Shown piece after piece: positions 44,894-55,484 of a DNA stretch of 64,000 nt. Position numbers and translations under genes: made by a program. A model generated the notes under the pieces. The model was given only the letters and a program-made list of their open reading frames with translations, did no database searches and was not told where the DNA came from. Source of the DNA: Sophora flavescens (taxonomy: Eukaryota; Streptophyta; Magnoliopsida; Fabales; Fabaceae); NCBI GenBank assembly GCA_030762895.1, contig CM061064.1, positions 238,605,086 to 238,669,085 on the forward strand, given 5' to 3'. How positions within the stretch are numbered: position 1 is the first letter of the stretch; each line of letters begins with the position of its first letter.

Positions 44894-46533
44894 TGTTTTG
44901 TTATTACAAAGTTTTACATTGATAAACAAAAACTTCAAAAAGAATTTTTGGAATCCAAAAATAATAATAAACGAAAATGGTTTTTTACCTCTTTTTCACA
45001 ACAAGAGATAAGACAATTAAGGGAAGCCTAATATGCTTATCTTGAGGAGGTAGAGGATGACAAATTCCTTACTTTACTTGGTTTGAAAAACATTGTTTCA
45101 AAAATTTAGAAATAAAAACTTTGAATTCTACAAAAAGGATTTGGAAAACAACTAATGGTAAAGAAGTTATTTCTGTAGTTCCTCCTTTGGAAGAAATAAC
45201 TTTTCCAAATATAGACAATATTGAAATAACAACATCTCTTTTCAAAGCCATGAAAGAAGATACAAAAACTATAACAATTCAACATCCAACTCGAAATGAT
45301 ATAAAAAATATTCAACAACAATTGAATTTTACAAATCATCTTTTATACCAAGTTGCTAATACTTCAGAAGATAATGAAATACCTTCAAAAGGTGAAACAT
45401 CAAAAAAATTGGAAAAATCAATAATAACTCGTTATAAACTTTCAAATTCTGAAATAAAAGAAATAAAAATAGGAAAGGAACCTACTAGCGACCCTTTAGA
45501 AGAAATAAATAAAAGACTATCTTCATTAAAAATATCTTCGTCAAAAGTAAATATGATAAATAATGAAGACATAATAAAACTAGAAGAACAGTTTGAAGAT
45601 ACAGGAATATATATGATCAATAAGATAAAAAATACTTCAAAAAGCTACCCAACCTCTCGAAATTATTATCATAGACCCACTTTAACAGATATTCAATTTG
45701 AAGATAATAATCTTGATTTAGCATCACAATATACCGGAGATGGTATTGTAGAATGGAACATAGACGGATTCTCGGAGCATCAAATAATGAGAAAATTGGA
45801 AGAAATGGCAATGGCAGCAACTGCCTACAGGGCAAAAAGAAATAATGCTCTAAGTACAGTCAAATTATTAATTCAAGGTTTTACTGGAAGCCTGAAAGGA
45901 TGGTGGGATAATAATTTAAGGGAAATAGACAGACAAACAATTCTTACATTTGTAAAACAAGTAAGGAATAATGAACAAGGTGAACCCAAAACAATTCAAA
46001 TAGATCAACAAGTAGAAGCATTAATTTTTTCAATTTCTCAAGCATTTGTTGGAGACGCCAATGTTTTGGTAGATAGATCGCTAGAAATATTAAATAATCT
46101 TTATTGCCCAACCTTAGGAGAATTTAGATGGTATAAAGACAATCCTTTAGCAAAAATTTACACAAGAACAGATTGTAGACATTCCTATTGGATAGACAGC
46201 TTTATCTCTGGACTCCCGAAGAATTTTGCACAAAAGGTGAGAACTCAAATAAAAAATGAATACCCAGGAACCCCTTTAGAAGATTTAACTTATGGAAGAA
46301 TAATTTCAATAATAAATAAAACTGGTTTACAATTTTGTACTGATATAAAAATGCATATACAAGCAAAATTTGAAAGTAAAACAAATAACAAAGAATTAGG
46401 AAATTTCTGTGAACAATTTGGATATAAAAAAATAACTCCTCCTAAACAAAGGAAGAATAAACCACAAAAAATTAGAAATTACAAAAGATTCAATAAAGGT
46501 AAACAACCACAGAGTAAAAATGACAGCAAACCA
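44894..46533 (+). pseudogene. Endogenous caulimovirid coat-protein region, 5' part
   Basis: Bases 44894-45120 are a broken linker with stops; an open frame of more than 460 codons follows from 45121. It has an acidic/serine-rich N-terminal region, then the capsid-like core with the GFTGSLKGWWDNNL and YWIDSFISGLP patterns shared by petuvirus/florendovirus-type coat proteins, and a basic lysine-rich tail (KQRKNKPQKIRNYKRFNKG). The frame is cut at 46533 by solo LTR E; the zinc knuckle that should follow is at 61260. The AACCA duplication (46529-46533 and 61225-61229) shows the two parts were joined. The long intact frame may mean a late integration or chance survival. Confidence 0.82.
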
Positions 46534-47161
46534 TGTGACACCCTAACTCGGGTCATCACATGGTTACCCGTTTGCGGAAATAAAACTTAATTTGCTGGTT
46601 GCTTTCGGAAAATAATGTTTTCTCAATGTTCATCCTTTCAAAATATGGTGATAAATTTTTTTTCTTTTTAACCTTATAACAACAATATCGTAATCAAATC
46701 ACACTGAAATACATAATGTATATAAGTCATACAACTATACTGCCTCATATGTCTTCACACCTAGATCATTATCAGTTTTATTCTCCTAAACACAATATAT
46801 CAAAATAGGACCTAAGCTGGTCGTAACTAACAGACACTACCGCCAACTGGAGCAGCACAGCATGCCTCGAACTAGACAGCCTTCTCCTTTTTGTAGAGAT
46901 CTCATCCCTTGTGCGACTCTGATATGTTTGTAAGGGTGAGACGCCAATATATGGATTTAACAAAATAACTAAATGCTAGCACAAAAGAAGACACATGCAC
47001 ATATACATAAACATCTCAATTATAGCATACAGTTTATCAGTGGGTTTCACACCCCAAACATTAACATTGGAAAAACTATGCATGAACACTTCTATACATC
47101 ATCTAAACATTCACACCTAATCTCATGAGATATCCCAACAAGTAATGAGTTGATCAGACTC

Positions 47162-47327
47162 CCAGGCACGCAGCCAGAACACCAGGCACGCAGCCAGAAC
47201 ATAATACCAGGCACGCAGCCAGAACAGAATACCAGGCACACAGCCAGAATAGAACACCAGGCACGCAGCCAGAACAGAATACCAGGCACGCAGCCAGAAC
47301 AGAATACCAGGCACGCAGCCAGAACAC
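47162..47327 (-). repeat. 20-25-bp minisatellite, seven units, in solo LTR E
   Basis: Units read CCAGGCACGCAGCCAGAAC followed by 1-6 variable bases (plus strand). They lie next to the reversed GGCAGACGTGCC block, the same site at which LTR 1 carries its 42-bp repeats. They create repeat-encoded ORFs on both strands (about 47092-47425, 47150-47749), which are not genes. Confidence 0.92.
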
Positions 47328-48554
47328 AGGCACGTCTGCCAATGCATGCAAAACACTTTTGTTTCATTCTTTTCTTTGTTTTCAATCTTTCTTTGCCAAA
47401 GCTCAAAATGGCTTACGACCCACATAGTTTTAAAACACCCTTAAAACTTTTATTACAACACAGGACCTCACAGTCCGAGTGCTCAATCACGACACCTCTC
47501 AACCGATGCACCAGTCTTAGGTTCGTGGTACTACAAAACATCTTCAATGTTTCAATACGGTATACCTCACGTATACGGTATAGGCCCTCAAGTCCAAATG
47601 ACCTCGAGTCCATCACAACACAGAACCTTAGTACCCCGACGTCTCGGTTACTAAGTCCAACTGTACTTTCAACACGGTTGAATCAACTTTTGACTTTCAA
47701 AAATTCTTTTTCCAAGATAGAAATTCATTATAAAATCCTTAAATTATAAAACTTTGTTTTTCACAAACCAATGAGTCACATGAGGTTTATTCTCCTCAAA
47801 ATATGCACTGTCGTTTCAAAAATACTTGCTGTCTACACTTTTCCAAATTTGTCGTCAAATATTATTTTTAAGGCTTTTGAAGCCAAAATTTAACTTTTTC
47901 CACTTAATTAATTTTCTAAAATCATGATTAACTTATTTTCACCAATTAATTTCATAAAAGAATATTTTGTAATATTCCGGAATTTCTTACGTAAAAATTA
48001 GCAGTGCAAAAATATTTTCACAGTTTCGCTCTCATTGTGACTCATAAATTACTTTTACACTAACAAATCATTAAAATAATAATATTTCTCAAAACTCATT
48101 ATTTTTCCAAAATAATATTTTCCACTATTATTATATTCCAACATTTCACATAAAACGTTGAATATAATTTTCACAGCTTATTAAAGTTTTTATCTGATTA
48201 ATCGGTTGTGCACTGACCACTGTCAGGCTTCTCAAACAACACTCACAAACAACATTCCACAACAATTATAAGAATTATATCACCAGGAAGATCATGCATC
48301 ATAGCACTATGATATACAACTGTAGATAATTAAATAAATTAAAAGCAGATCAATCACCGATACACAGATAAACAACACAACGTAAACAACATAAACAATT
48401 AATCACAACCACATATAAATCATATCAACCACACTACAAGCAAATAGTTATTGAGAAAAATCCCTCAGGTAAGCTCCCCTTACCTCGGTTGGACATATGT
48501 GAATGAAAACCTCTGCTAGGGTTTGCATGAAAGCTTAGGTTTTCACGTGCCGCC

Positions 48555-49541
48555 ATGGAGGCAAAGCCATGGCAATGCTTGTTCCCATAATTGCTTCCTC
48601 CTTCTTCCCCCCCTCCTCTTCCTTCTCACCTCCCCTCTCAGACCCTGCCACCACCACAGAAAAAGTCCTTCGTTCAAGCACTAAACAATGCCTGTGACAT
48701 TCCTTTTATCCAATTGCCGACTCCATGTCTCAAAGGAGATGAATTGGCCATCACGATCCCAGAAGATGAGTATATCGCGGGCATTGAATCATCCAAGAAC
48801 AATCTGCACGGGCGTATATTGCTGTCCAAGGGAGATCAACCAGTCAAGGTTAATGACTTGCGGGTCAAGTTATCGGATCTTTGGAGACCTATTGCTCAAT
48901 GGAAGGTGACTCCAATTGGTAGAGGCTTTTTTGAGTTCTCTTTTTCCTCTGTGGAGGACATGAGAAGGGTTTTGGCGGCTGGATCATGGAATTTGAAGCC
49001 TGGATTGTTGAGGCTATTTTCATGGACAAAGGATTTTAATCCTTTTATGGTAAAGCAAACACATGTGCAGACTTGGATTCGTATCACTGGTCTTCCTCTT
49101 GAATATTGGAGGCCAAAAATTTTATACTCTATTGCAAGAGGAATTGGTACCCCTTTATCCATTGATGATCCTACAAAAGAAAGAAGTTTGGGTCACTTTG
49201 CCGAGTGCAGTCGATATAGATTTGAACAATAAGCTACGGGATAAGCTTTTGGTTGAAATGAAAGATTTTGCATTCTTTGTAGGGATTGAATATGAGTCTC
49301 TACCACATTTTTGTTCGGATTGCAAGATCATTGGCCACTCTCTAGCAAATTGTCGGAAAAGGCAAGATCATCAGGGGAAGGATCAACAAAAGCGGCCCTC
49401 GAATCGAAAAGACAGACAGACAAACTTTGTGGCTTCAAAGTATGTCGACAAAAGTAAAGATCCATTACAAATTGCAAATGCATCTGGTAATGACAAACTG
49501 GCGAACATTAAAGGTAAGTCGGTGGTTAATGGTCTGGGATG
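48555..49541 (+). pseudogene. LINE ORF1 (DUF4283-type RNA-binding protein with CCHC knuckle)
   Basis: The ATG at 48555 has an excellent plant context (GCCGCCATGG), but a TAA follows in frame at 48588; the frame then runs from 48591. A proline-rich start leads to the DUF4283-like domain (GRILLSKGDQPVKVND, WKVTPIGRGFFEFSF, AAGSWNLKPGLLRLFSW). A frame change near 49180 leads to the knuckle CSDCKIIGHSLANC (CX2CX4HX4C) near 49315-49356 and a basic tail. The S/T-rich C-terminal part lies beyond element F (about 55040-55480) with its own frame changes. The product would coat LINE RNA. Confidence 0.82.
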
Positions 49542-49736
49542 AGGACCTCCGGTTGATGAGAGAAGGTCCTTTATGTATTGGAACAAACAAATATGTGTGA
49601 TCATGATAGGCTGGCTTCGAGGATGAGTCAGCAGCAACAAGAAGAAGACTCAAAATCAGTGGATACTGTCTTTGATGAATCACTGCACTTTGGCAATTGT
49701 CCACAGCAGGTTGTGCCAACTGAACCTCTTGACAGT

Positions 49737-51010
49737 TGACCGCGCTGTCGCCACGCGCCAAAAAGAACGAGCGATTATAAAATAATGCAGTATAGTGCGA
49801 CAACTCGGATCGTCTCTCAAGGACTCTTTAGTTGTTGTTATTATTAACAGAAAAAGTTAGAAAAAGTTAGAACTGGGGGTTTTGAGATTTGAAAACTAAA
49901 TTAAGAAAACAAAACACTAAAAACAAAGCAGTTAAAGAGAATAACAAATAGACAAAAGCGATTAACCTACTGTTCTTGGTTTCCCACTATCATTGATTCA
50001 TGCAAATCCTAAGCAGATACTAATCCCCTCCCGGTTGTAGCAACAATTAACAAACGAAAACCGCTACTACAGATGTATGTTCCTATTCCCGAAATAACAA
50101 ACGGGGTTAAGCTCTCATGAACAAACGAACATGAATGAACACACGCGAAATAACAAACGCGATTATATATAGGAACATAGCATCACCGAAATAAAACAAT
50201 ACAACACTATATATTCCTGAAATAACAAACAGAAACATACAGCATTGCATTGAAAAGAGAGAAGCAAATGATCATGAAATACAGAACCTCAAATGTTAAC
50301 AGAAACCAATTACAGTAGATTAATCTAGGAGACTAATTCTCCATTACAAAAGAAAGACAACAAACTAAAAGGAAAAAACAATAGCTAACAAGTTCAGAAA
50401 CTAGCCAAAACTGGCTAATTCTGACCCCTCCCTTCATTTCTGCCTAAGACTGCTTATATACACGTTTCTGGAGTCCAAGTCCTCGCGAGGCGAAGCACTT
50501 CTCGCGAGGCGAAAAACATGAAAGGTCTGCAACTCTTTGTCTTCTCGCGAGGCGAGAACATCCTTCGCGAGGCGAACTCTTCAGCTTCCAACTGTTACGC
50601 CCGTGGCATTCAACACGCCCAAACCGTGATGGCTTCTGATCTTCCAAGACTCGCGAGGCGAAGGATTGCTCGCGGGGCGAACGCTTCAACTTCAGAATTG
50701 CCACGGCTGTGATCTTCAACACGGGCAAGCCGTGATCGTCTCTGACTTTTTCATGGTTGCAATACTCGCGGGGCGAGAGATTATTCGCGGGGCGAGTGGC
50801 TCCAGATTTATTACTTTTTATTAACCTGAAAATAGAAAATACAAGCAAATAATTATTCAACTCTAAAACAACTAAATTAACATAAAAACAATTTACAGAC
50901 TCAAAATACTACTTAGGAACAATAAAGTCTAATTTGGGTAAAAATGGTATAAAATAAGCACAAAGCCAAGGTCTTGACTGTTATAAAACCAGTCAAACAG
51001 AGGCTCATCA
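49737..51010 (-). repeat. 3' LTR of element F
   Basis: On the minus strand it starts TGATGAGCC at 51010 and ends GCGCGGTCA at 49737. A cluster of CTCGCGAG-type palindromes lies at 50480-50800, just upstream of TATATAAG (50453-50460, minus strand), as in the Athila 3' LTR. A 138-codon minus-strand ORF (50444-50860) is identical in the other LTR and only reflects the GC-rich repeats. Confidence 0.92.
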
Positions 51011-52453
51011 AAATACCCCAAACTTAAACTTTGCTTGTCCCCAAGCAAACTACACTCAAAAACTTAAAAAGACTCAAGACCTGGCAAGCTTAAGAATTCA
51101 ATCAACTTTCACACAGCTTTCAAGCAATTTATCAAAATATTTTTTTCAATGTTCCCCTTTCAAAACAATACAATCCAATCCAATCCCCACATTCATTTAT
51201 TCTAAACAGTTGAGAATTTCATCATTCAGGCAATCAGAAATCTAAGCAGGGGGTCTAAGTTACACACAAGAGAGAGATCACCAAAATCAAACAACTGCCT
51301 TCCTCACAAGGGAAATTTGTGTTCACTCATCACCCAATTTTTGTCAGGCTAACATTTCACTCAATTTTCACTTTTCAGAAGCACTTCCCATAAATTTGAT
51401 TTTCATCTCCTAATGGTTCCCACAGAAAACATGCAAGCAACATCAAAAGGTCTTTTATGGGTTGTAATGGGGCCTGGCTAAGGGTAGGATATACAAAGGA
51501 ACTAGGCTGAAGACCCTAGGAACTAAGAGAGCATGAAACATTATTTACACTTTGAAATTCACTCAAGTTCCTTTCTTTATTTTTCATTATGCCTTGGGTG
51601 ACTACAACCTTTTTATTTCTTTTTGGCATTATATATTTTTTTTTTTTTCTTTTTTTTTTTTTTTTTCAACATTTGTACACTTTTTCTTTCACAAGCTTTT
51701 GGCTCCAACTCTTTTTTTCTTTTTTTATTCTTTTTTTTTTTTTCTCAATCCCAACAACACATTTACTGTAGCCACCCCAAACTTTAGTTTCTTGCACCCA
51801 TTCTAAGATTACATGCTCTCCTAATCCTAAGATCGGGCTAACATGGTTTTCCAGATTTTTGGGCTTATAACATTAGGTTATCAAGAAGCAATAGGCTAAT
51901 AGGCTCAATGGGGCTTACTAGGGAACATGCATTAAGGAAATGGTTATTTTTAGGCTAAGTAGCTATTTACAAGGAAAAACTGCCTAAATCATTTGCTACA
52001 CACATATAATCATGCAAACCAAAAAGATATTCAATCAAATTCAGGAAAGTGCAACTTAAAAGAGATTTTCACACAGTTTAAAACATGTTGGAGGCTCAAA
52101 ACCTAACTTGGACATTTTTTTGCAAATTGCTTGACAGAGATTCTATCCCTAGTGTGTGCTTCCTATCACCCCAAACTTATCATAAATCATGCCATCATAA
52201 CAAAATCCCAAAGTTCAGTTTTCAATCACATGGGGATCATTTTTCAAAAATTTTCAAGTCCTAGGGGGAAAACAGTCAACACTATCATGCAATCAATCTA
52301 TGCAAAAATTAATAAAATCCAATAAACTTGCCATAACCAAGACACAAACACAACTCCTGAGCTTCTCAAATTATTCAGGAGCATTATTGGAAAACATAAC
52401 AGAAAATAAAGCAAAGCAAAAGAAAATTAAAAAGAAGAAAGGGTTAAGAAAAC
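51011..52453 (-). other. Noncoding region of element F, Athila-like
   Basis: Homologous, in reverse, to the Athila 3' region (11956-13431): the same order of landmarks, including ACCCCAAACTTAAACTTTGC next to the LTR, CATGCAAGCAACATCAAAAG near 51430 and the poly-T patch at 51632-51745. No coding capacity beyond low-complexity T-run ORFs. Confidence 0.8.
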
Positions 52454-53026
52454 TCATTGAAGGGCGGTTCCACCAGGATCCCACTGCCTGTAACATAAGT
52501 CCCACATGGTGGCCCAAGGACTGAAATTTGTTCCATGGTCTCCTAGCTTGCAGCTTTGATATGGAGGTGAGCACTTGATAACTATGATGACTTCGCCGAG
52601 TGCGGCGGACTTCTCACTTCCTCTCAGGTCACAGATGACCTCCTTCTCAATAAAGTCTCCCCAATAGAATCGAGGTTCAACCGCTTGGACTGGCCATGGT
52701 GCAAAATCCAAGGGTGCAAAATCCATCACTGGTTCCACAGGGGGAGGTGGCAAACAGTTAGAAATGGTTATCGGTGCTGCTTCCTTTTCTGCAATGTCTC
52801 CATCCACTGCATTAACAAATTTTTCACCTGCTATACACGCAGAAATTTCAGCACACACCAAACAAAGGTTAGAGTTAGTACATATATTACAAGAAAATGA
52901 ATCAGAAAAATCTACAATGTCTGGAAATTCTGCAATTAGTTCATCATCCACCCCTCTACTCTCAACATGTTCAATTGTTTTACTTGAATCATCTACTCCC
53001 AAAGGTTCTTCTTTATCTTCAGCCAC
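52454..53026 (-). CDS. ORF of element F with CX2CX5CX2C motif (about 190 aa)
   Basis: Starts MAEDKEEPLG. An acidic N-terminal part leads to CNICTNSNLCLVC (52853-52891), which matches the spacing of the motif in the Athila protease-RT spacer, so at least this part derives from that spacer. The C-terminal half (FYWGDFIEKEVICDLRG, then GTNFSPWATMWDLCYRQW) is not recognised. No catalytic motif is present. The reading may begin further upstream, in line with an acidic SCSPVAED stretch. Function unknown; it could be a vestige or a small accessory protein. Confidence 0.5.
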   Translation of the reverse strand: MAEDKEEPLGVDDSSKTIEHVESRGVDDELIAEFPDIVDFSDSFSCNICTNSNLCLVCAEISACIAGEKFVNAVDGDIAEKEAAPITISNCLPPPPVEPVMDFAPLDFAPWPVQAVEPRFYWGDFIEKEVICDLRGSEKSAALGEVIIVIKCSPPYQSCKLGDHGTNFSPWATMWDLCYRQWDPGGTALQ

Positions 53027-53335
53027 GGGGGAGCAGCTGTCCTCCTGATCCTTCTTTTATAAGTTTCATGAAGAAAATAATCCTGCAAACCGATCTGCAT
53101 TTTCTATTTTTCCCGAAAAATATAAACCTTAAAACATTCTACACACAGAGAGCGGTTCCATCACAATAACAAGCATTAGGATCGGGGATTCAACACTAAA
53201 TTCATCATCAACAGAAACATTATCATCAAAATTATCATCAAAAGTATTTTCGTAAATAACCACTTTAGAATCTGTATGTTTCTCAAGAGGTTATGGAGTT
53301 AGCATTGCAGTAGGAGTTGGCGGTAACTTGATTAA
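53027..53335 (-). other. Spacer between the two ORFs of element F
   Basis: 309 bp with no supported gene. On the plus strand it holds a simple repeat of ATTATCATCA type (about 53200-53245). Nothing else is recognised. Confidence 0.6.
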
Positions 53336-53626
53336 TTAGAGCCCACAATCTCGAGATTCAGCTTGGCTCCTCCGGTAGGCTTCAAGATTACTTGCCTCCA
53401 TTGCCTCCATCCTCTTTTGAAATTCAAGATTGTATGCTTCCGTTTGTGCAGCCATTTGTTGTAGCATAGAAGCAATTTTATCCAAGGTGCTCTGTGAAGG
53501 TTCGGAAGGTGCAGAGGTGGTCACTTGGCTAGGATAGTATGGTGGTGGCTCATTAAAACTAGGATAATACATGCAAGGTGGTTCATAATAAACATTAGGC
53601 AAATATCCATACATGTAATTATCCAT
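53336..53626 (-). CDS. Gag-like fragment ORF of element F (96 aa)
   Basis: Starts MDNYMYGYLPN; a longer start 21 bases upstream also exists. A proline/tyrosine-rich part is followed by VTTSAPSEPS and a helical Q/E-rich stretch (KIASMLQQMAAQ, then FQKRMEAMEASN). The VTTSAPS-G/E-PS segment and the Q-rich helix match the end of Athila Gag near 7635-7770, so this is a residual Gag C-terminus, lacking the capsid domain and knuckle. It lies soon after the primer site. Whether it is translated is unknown. Confidence 0.5.
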   Translation of the reverse strand: MDNYMYGYLPNVYYEPPCMYYPSFNEPPPYYPSQVTTSAPSEPSQSTLDKIASMLQQMAAQTEAYNLEFQKRMEAMEASNLEAYRRSQAESRDCGL

Positions 53627-53668
53627 GGCAATCAAACAACCAGACAAGCAGACAAAACTAACTAGAAA

Positions 53669-53707
<39 letters not shown>

Positions 53708-53737
53708 TTATTTTCTCGCTAATAACAACAAACCGAG

Positions 53738-53756
53738 TCCCCGAACAGCAGCGCCA
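53738..53756 (-). promoter_or_regulatory. Primer-site region of element F (diverged tRNA-Asp type)
   Basis: On the minus strand TGGCGCTGCTGTTCGGGGA follows the LTR by five bases. It resembles the tRNA-Asp site of the Athila element (TGGCGCCGTTGCCGGGGA) with several differences, so either priming tolerates mismatch or a different tRNA is used. Confidence 0.6.
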
Positions 53757-53761
53757 ATTTT

Positions 53762-55034
53762 TGACCGCGCTGTCGCCACGCGCCAAAAAGAACGAGCGAT
53801 TATAAAATAATGCAGTATAGTGCGACAACTCGGATCGTCTCTCAAGGACTCTTTAGTTGTTGTTATTATTAACAGAAAAAGTTAGAAAAAGTTAGAACTG
53901 GGGTTTTGAGATTTGAAAACTAAATTAAGAAAACAAAACACTAAAAACAAAGCGATTAAAGAGAATAACAAATAGACAAAAGCGATTAACCTACTGTTCT
54001 TGGTTTCCCACTATCATTGATTCATGCAAATCCTAAGCAGATACTAATCCCCTCCCGGTTGTAGCAACAATTAACAAACGAAAACCGCTACTACAGATGT
54101 ATGTTCCTATTCCCGAAATAACAAACGGGGTTAAGCTCTCATGAACAAACGAACATGAATGAACACACGCGAAATAACAAACGCGATTATATATAGGAAC
54201 ATAGCATCACCGAAATAAAACAATACAACACTATATATTCCTGAAATAACAAACAGAAACATACAGCATTGCATTGAAAAGAGAGAAGCAAATGATCATG
54301 AAATACAGAACCTCAAATGTTAACAGAAACCAATTACAGTAGATTAATCTAGGAGACTAATTCTCCATTACAAAAGAAAGACAACAAACTAAAAGGAAAA
54401 AACAATAGCTAACAAGTTCAGAAACTAGCCAAAACTGGCTAATTCTGACCCCTCCCTTCATTTCTGCCTAAGACTGCTTATATACACGTTTCTGGAGTCC
54501 AAGTCCTCGCGAGGCGAAGCACTTCTCGCGAGGCGAAAAACATGAAAGGTCTGCAACTCTTTGTCTTCTCGCGAGGCGAGAACATCCTTCGCGAGGCGAA
54601 CTCTTCAGCTTCCAACTGTTACGCCCGTGGCATTCAACACGCCCAAACCGTGATGGCTTCTGATCTTCCAAGACTCGCGAGGCGAAGGATTGCTCGCGGG
54701 GCGAACGCTTCAACTTCAGAATTGCCACGGCTGTGATCTTCAACACGGGCAAGCCGTGATCGTCTCTGACTTTTTCATGGTTGCAATACTCGCGGGGCGA
54801 GAGATTATTCGCGGGGCGAGTGGCTCCAGATTTATTACTTTTTATTAACCTGAAAATAGAAAATACAAGCAAATAATTATTCAACTCTAAAACAACTAAA
54901 TTAACATAAAAACAATTTACAGACTCAAAATACTACTTAGGAACAATAAAGTCTAATTTGGGTAAAAATGGTATAAAATAAGCACAAAGCCAAGGTCTTG
55001 ACTGTTATAAAACCAGTCAAACAGAGGCTCATCA
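53762..55034 (-). repeat. 5' LTR of element F
   Basis: Nearly identical to 49737-51010; the visible differences are one G in a run near 53900 and AGCGATTAAAG for AGCAGTTAAAG near 53950. TATATAAG at 54477-54484 (minus strand). The CTCGCGAG cluster is fully conserved. Confidence 0.93.
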
Positions 55035-55039
55035 ACAGT

Positions 55040-55484
55040 CATGTTGATTCATCCTTTGTGCCAAATACAGTTTCCAAGACTGTTTCTGTTGGGGCATCTT
55101 CCCAAGGTAATGTTGCCTTGACTCCCCATTCAGCTGCTAATTTGAGCACAGGCACTGCAGATTCAAGCCTGCACACCCCCTCTCTGAGGGAACTCTTGGA
55201 TAGTGACAATTTTGTCCCAAACTCGGTCTCGGCCACAGCAGCCGGATATTTACGATGATGTTAATCATCTGATAGCCAAAGACCTTATAATTGTTGGGAG
55301 GCTTTGGAGTGAGGAAGTGGAGGATGTTTCCTCATCTCAAATGCCCTGTGGGGATCAAGAGGAACCATTTGTGGAAGTGAAGTCCAAGTCCCAAAAGAAG
55401 AAGCAGAAGAGAGAGAGAAGGCTTGCTCAAAGGTTCTCCAGGTATAAGTCTCAGTATGAGACAGAGTCCGCTCTTTGGAATTCG
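55040..55484 (+). pseudogene. LINE ORF1, C-terminal part beyond element F
   Basis: S/T-rich reading (SSFVPNTVSKTVSVGASS and on) that stops at 55256 and continues in another frame with DDVNHLIAKDLIIVG and a lysine/arginine-rich KSKSQKKKQKRERR segment. That frame runs on into the ORF2 start without a stop, so ORF1 and ORF2 may have been joined or nearly adjacent. No known domain. Confidence 0.6.

Larger units (their letters stand above)
49737..55034 (-). mobile_element. Element F: non-autonomous Athila-like LTR retrotransposon
   Basis: Complete element with LTRs 49737-51010 and 53762-55034 (1274 and 1273 bp) and flanking duplication ACAGT (49732-49736 and 55035-55039). The LTRs differ by one G and a couple of substitutions in the parts compared, so it is the youngest insertion here. 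The 2.75 kb interior has a primer site, two short ORFs, an Athila-like noncoding region and a polypurine tract, but no RT, RNase H or integrase. It must use another element's enzymes. It interrupts LINE ORF1. Confidence 0.92.

Noticed and set aside
47092..47749. Repetitive ORFs on both strands in solo LTR E
   Set aside because: Encoded by the 20-25-bp minisatellite and its LTR flanks; no equivalent in other LTR copies.
50444..50860. 138-codon minus-strand ORF identical in both LTRs of element F (also 54468-54884)
   Set aside because: Identity follows from LTR duplication; the frame covers CTCGCGAG repeats and shows no domain. The related stretch in the Athila LTR is frame-shifted relative to it.
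51552..51806. Phenylalanine-rich, membrane-like ORF
   Set aside because: Reads poly-T tracts of the noncoding region of element F; the counterpart in the Athila element is an A-rich patch without ORF.
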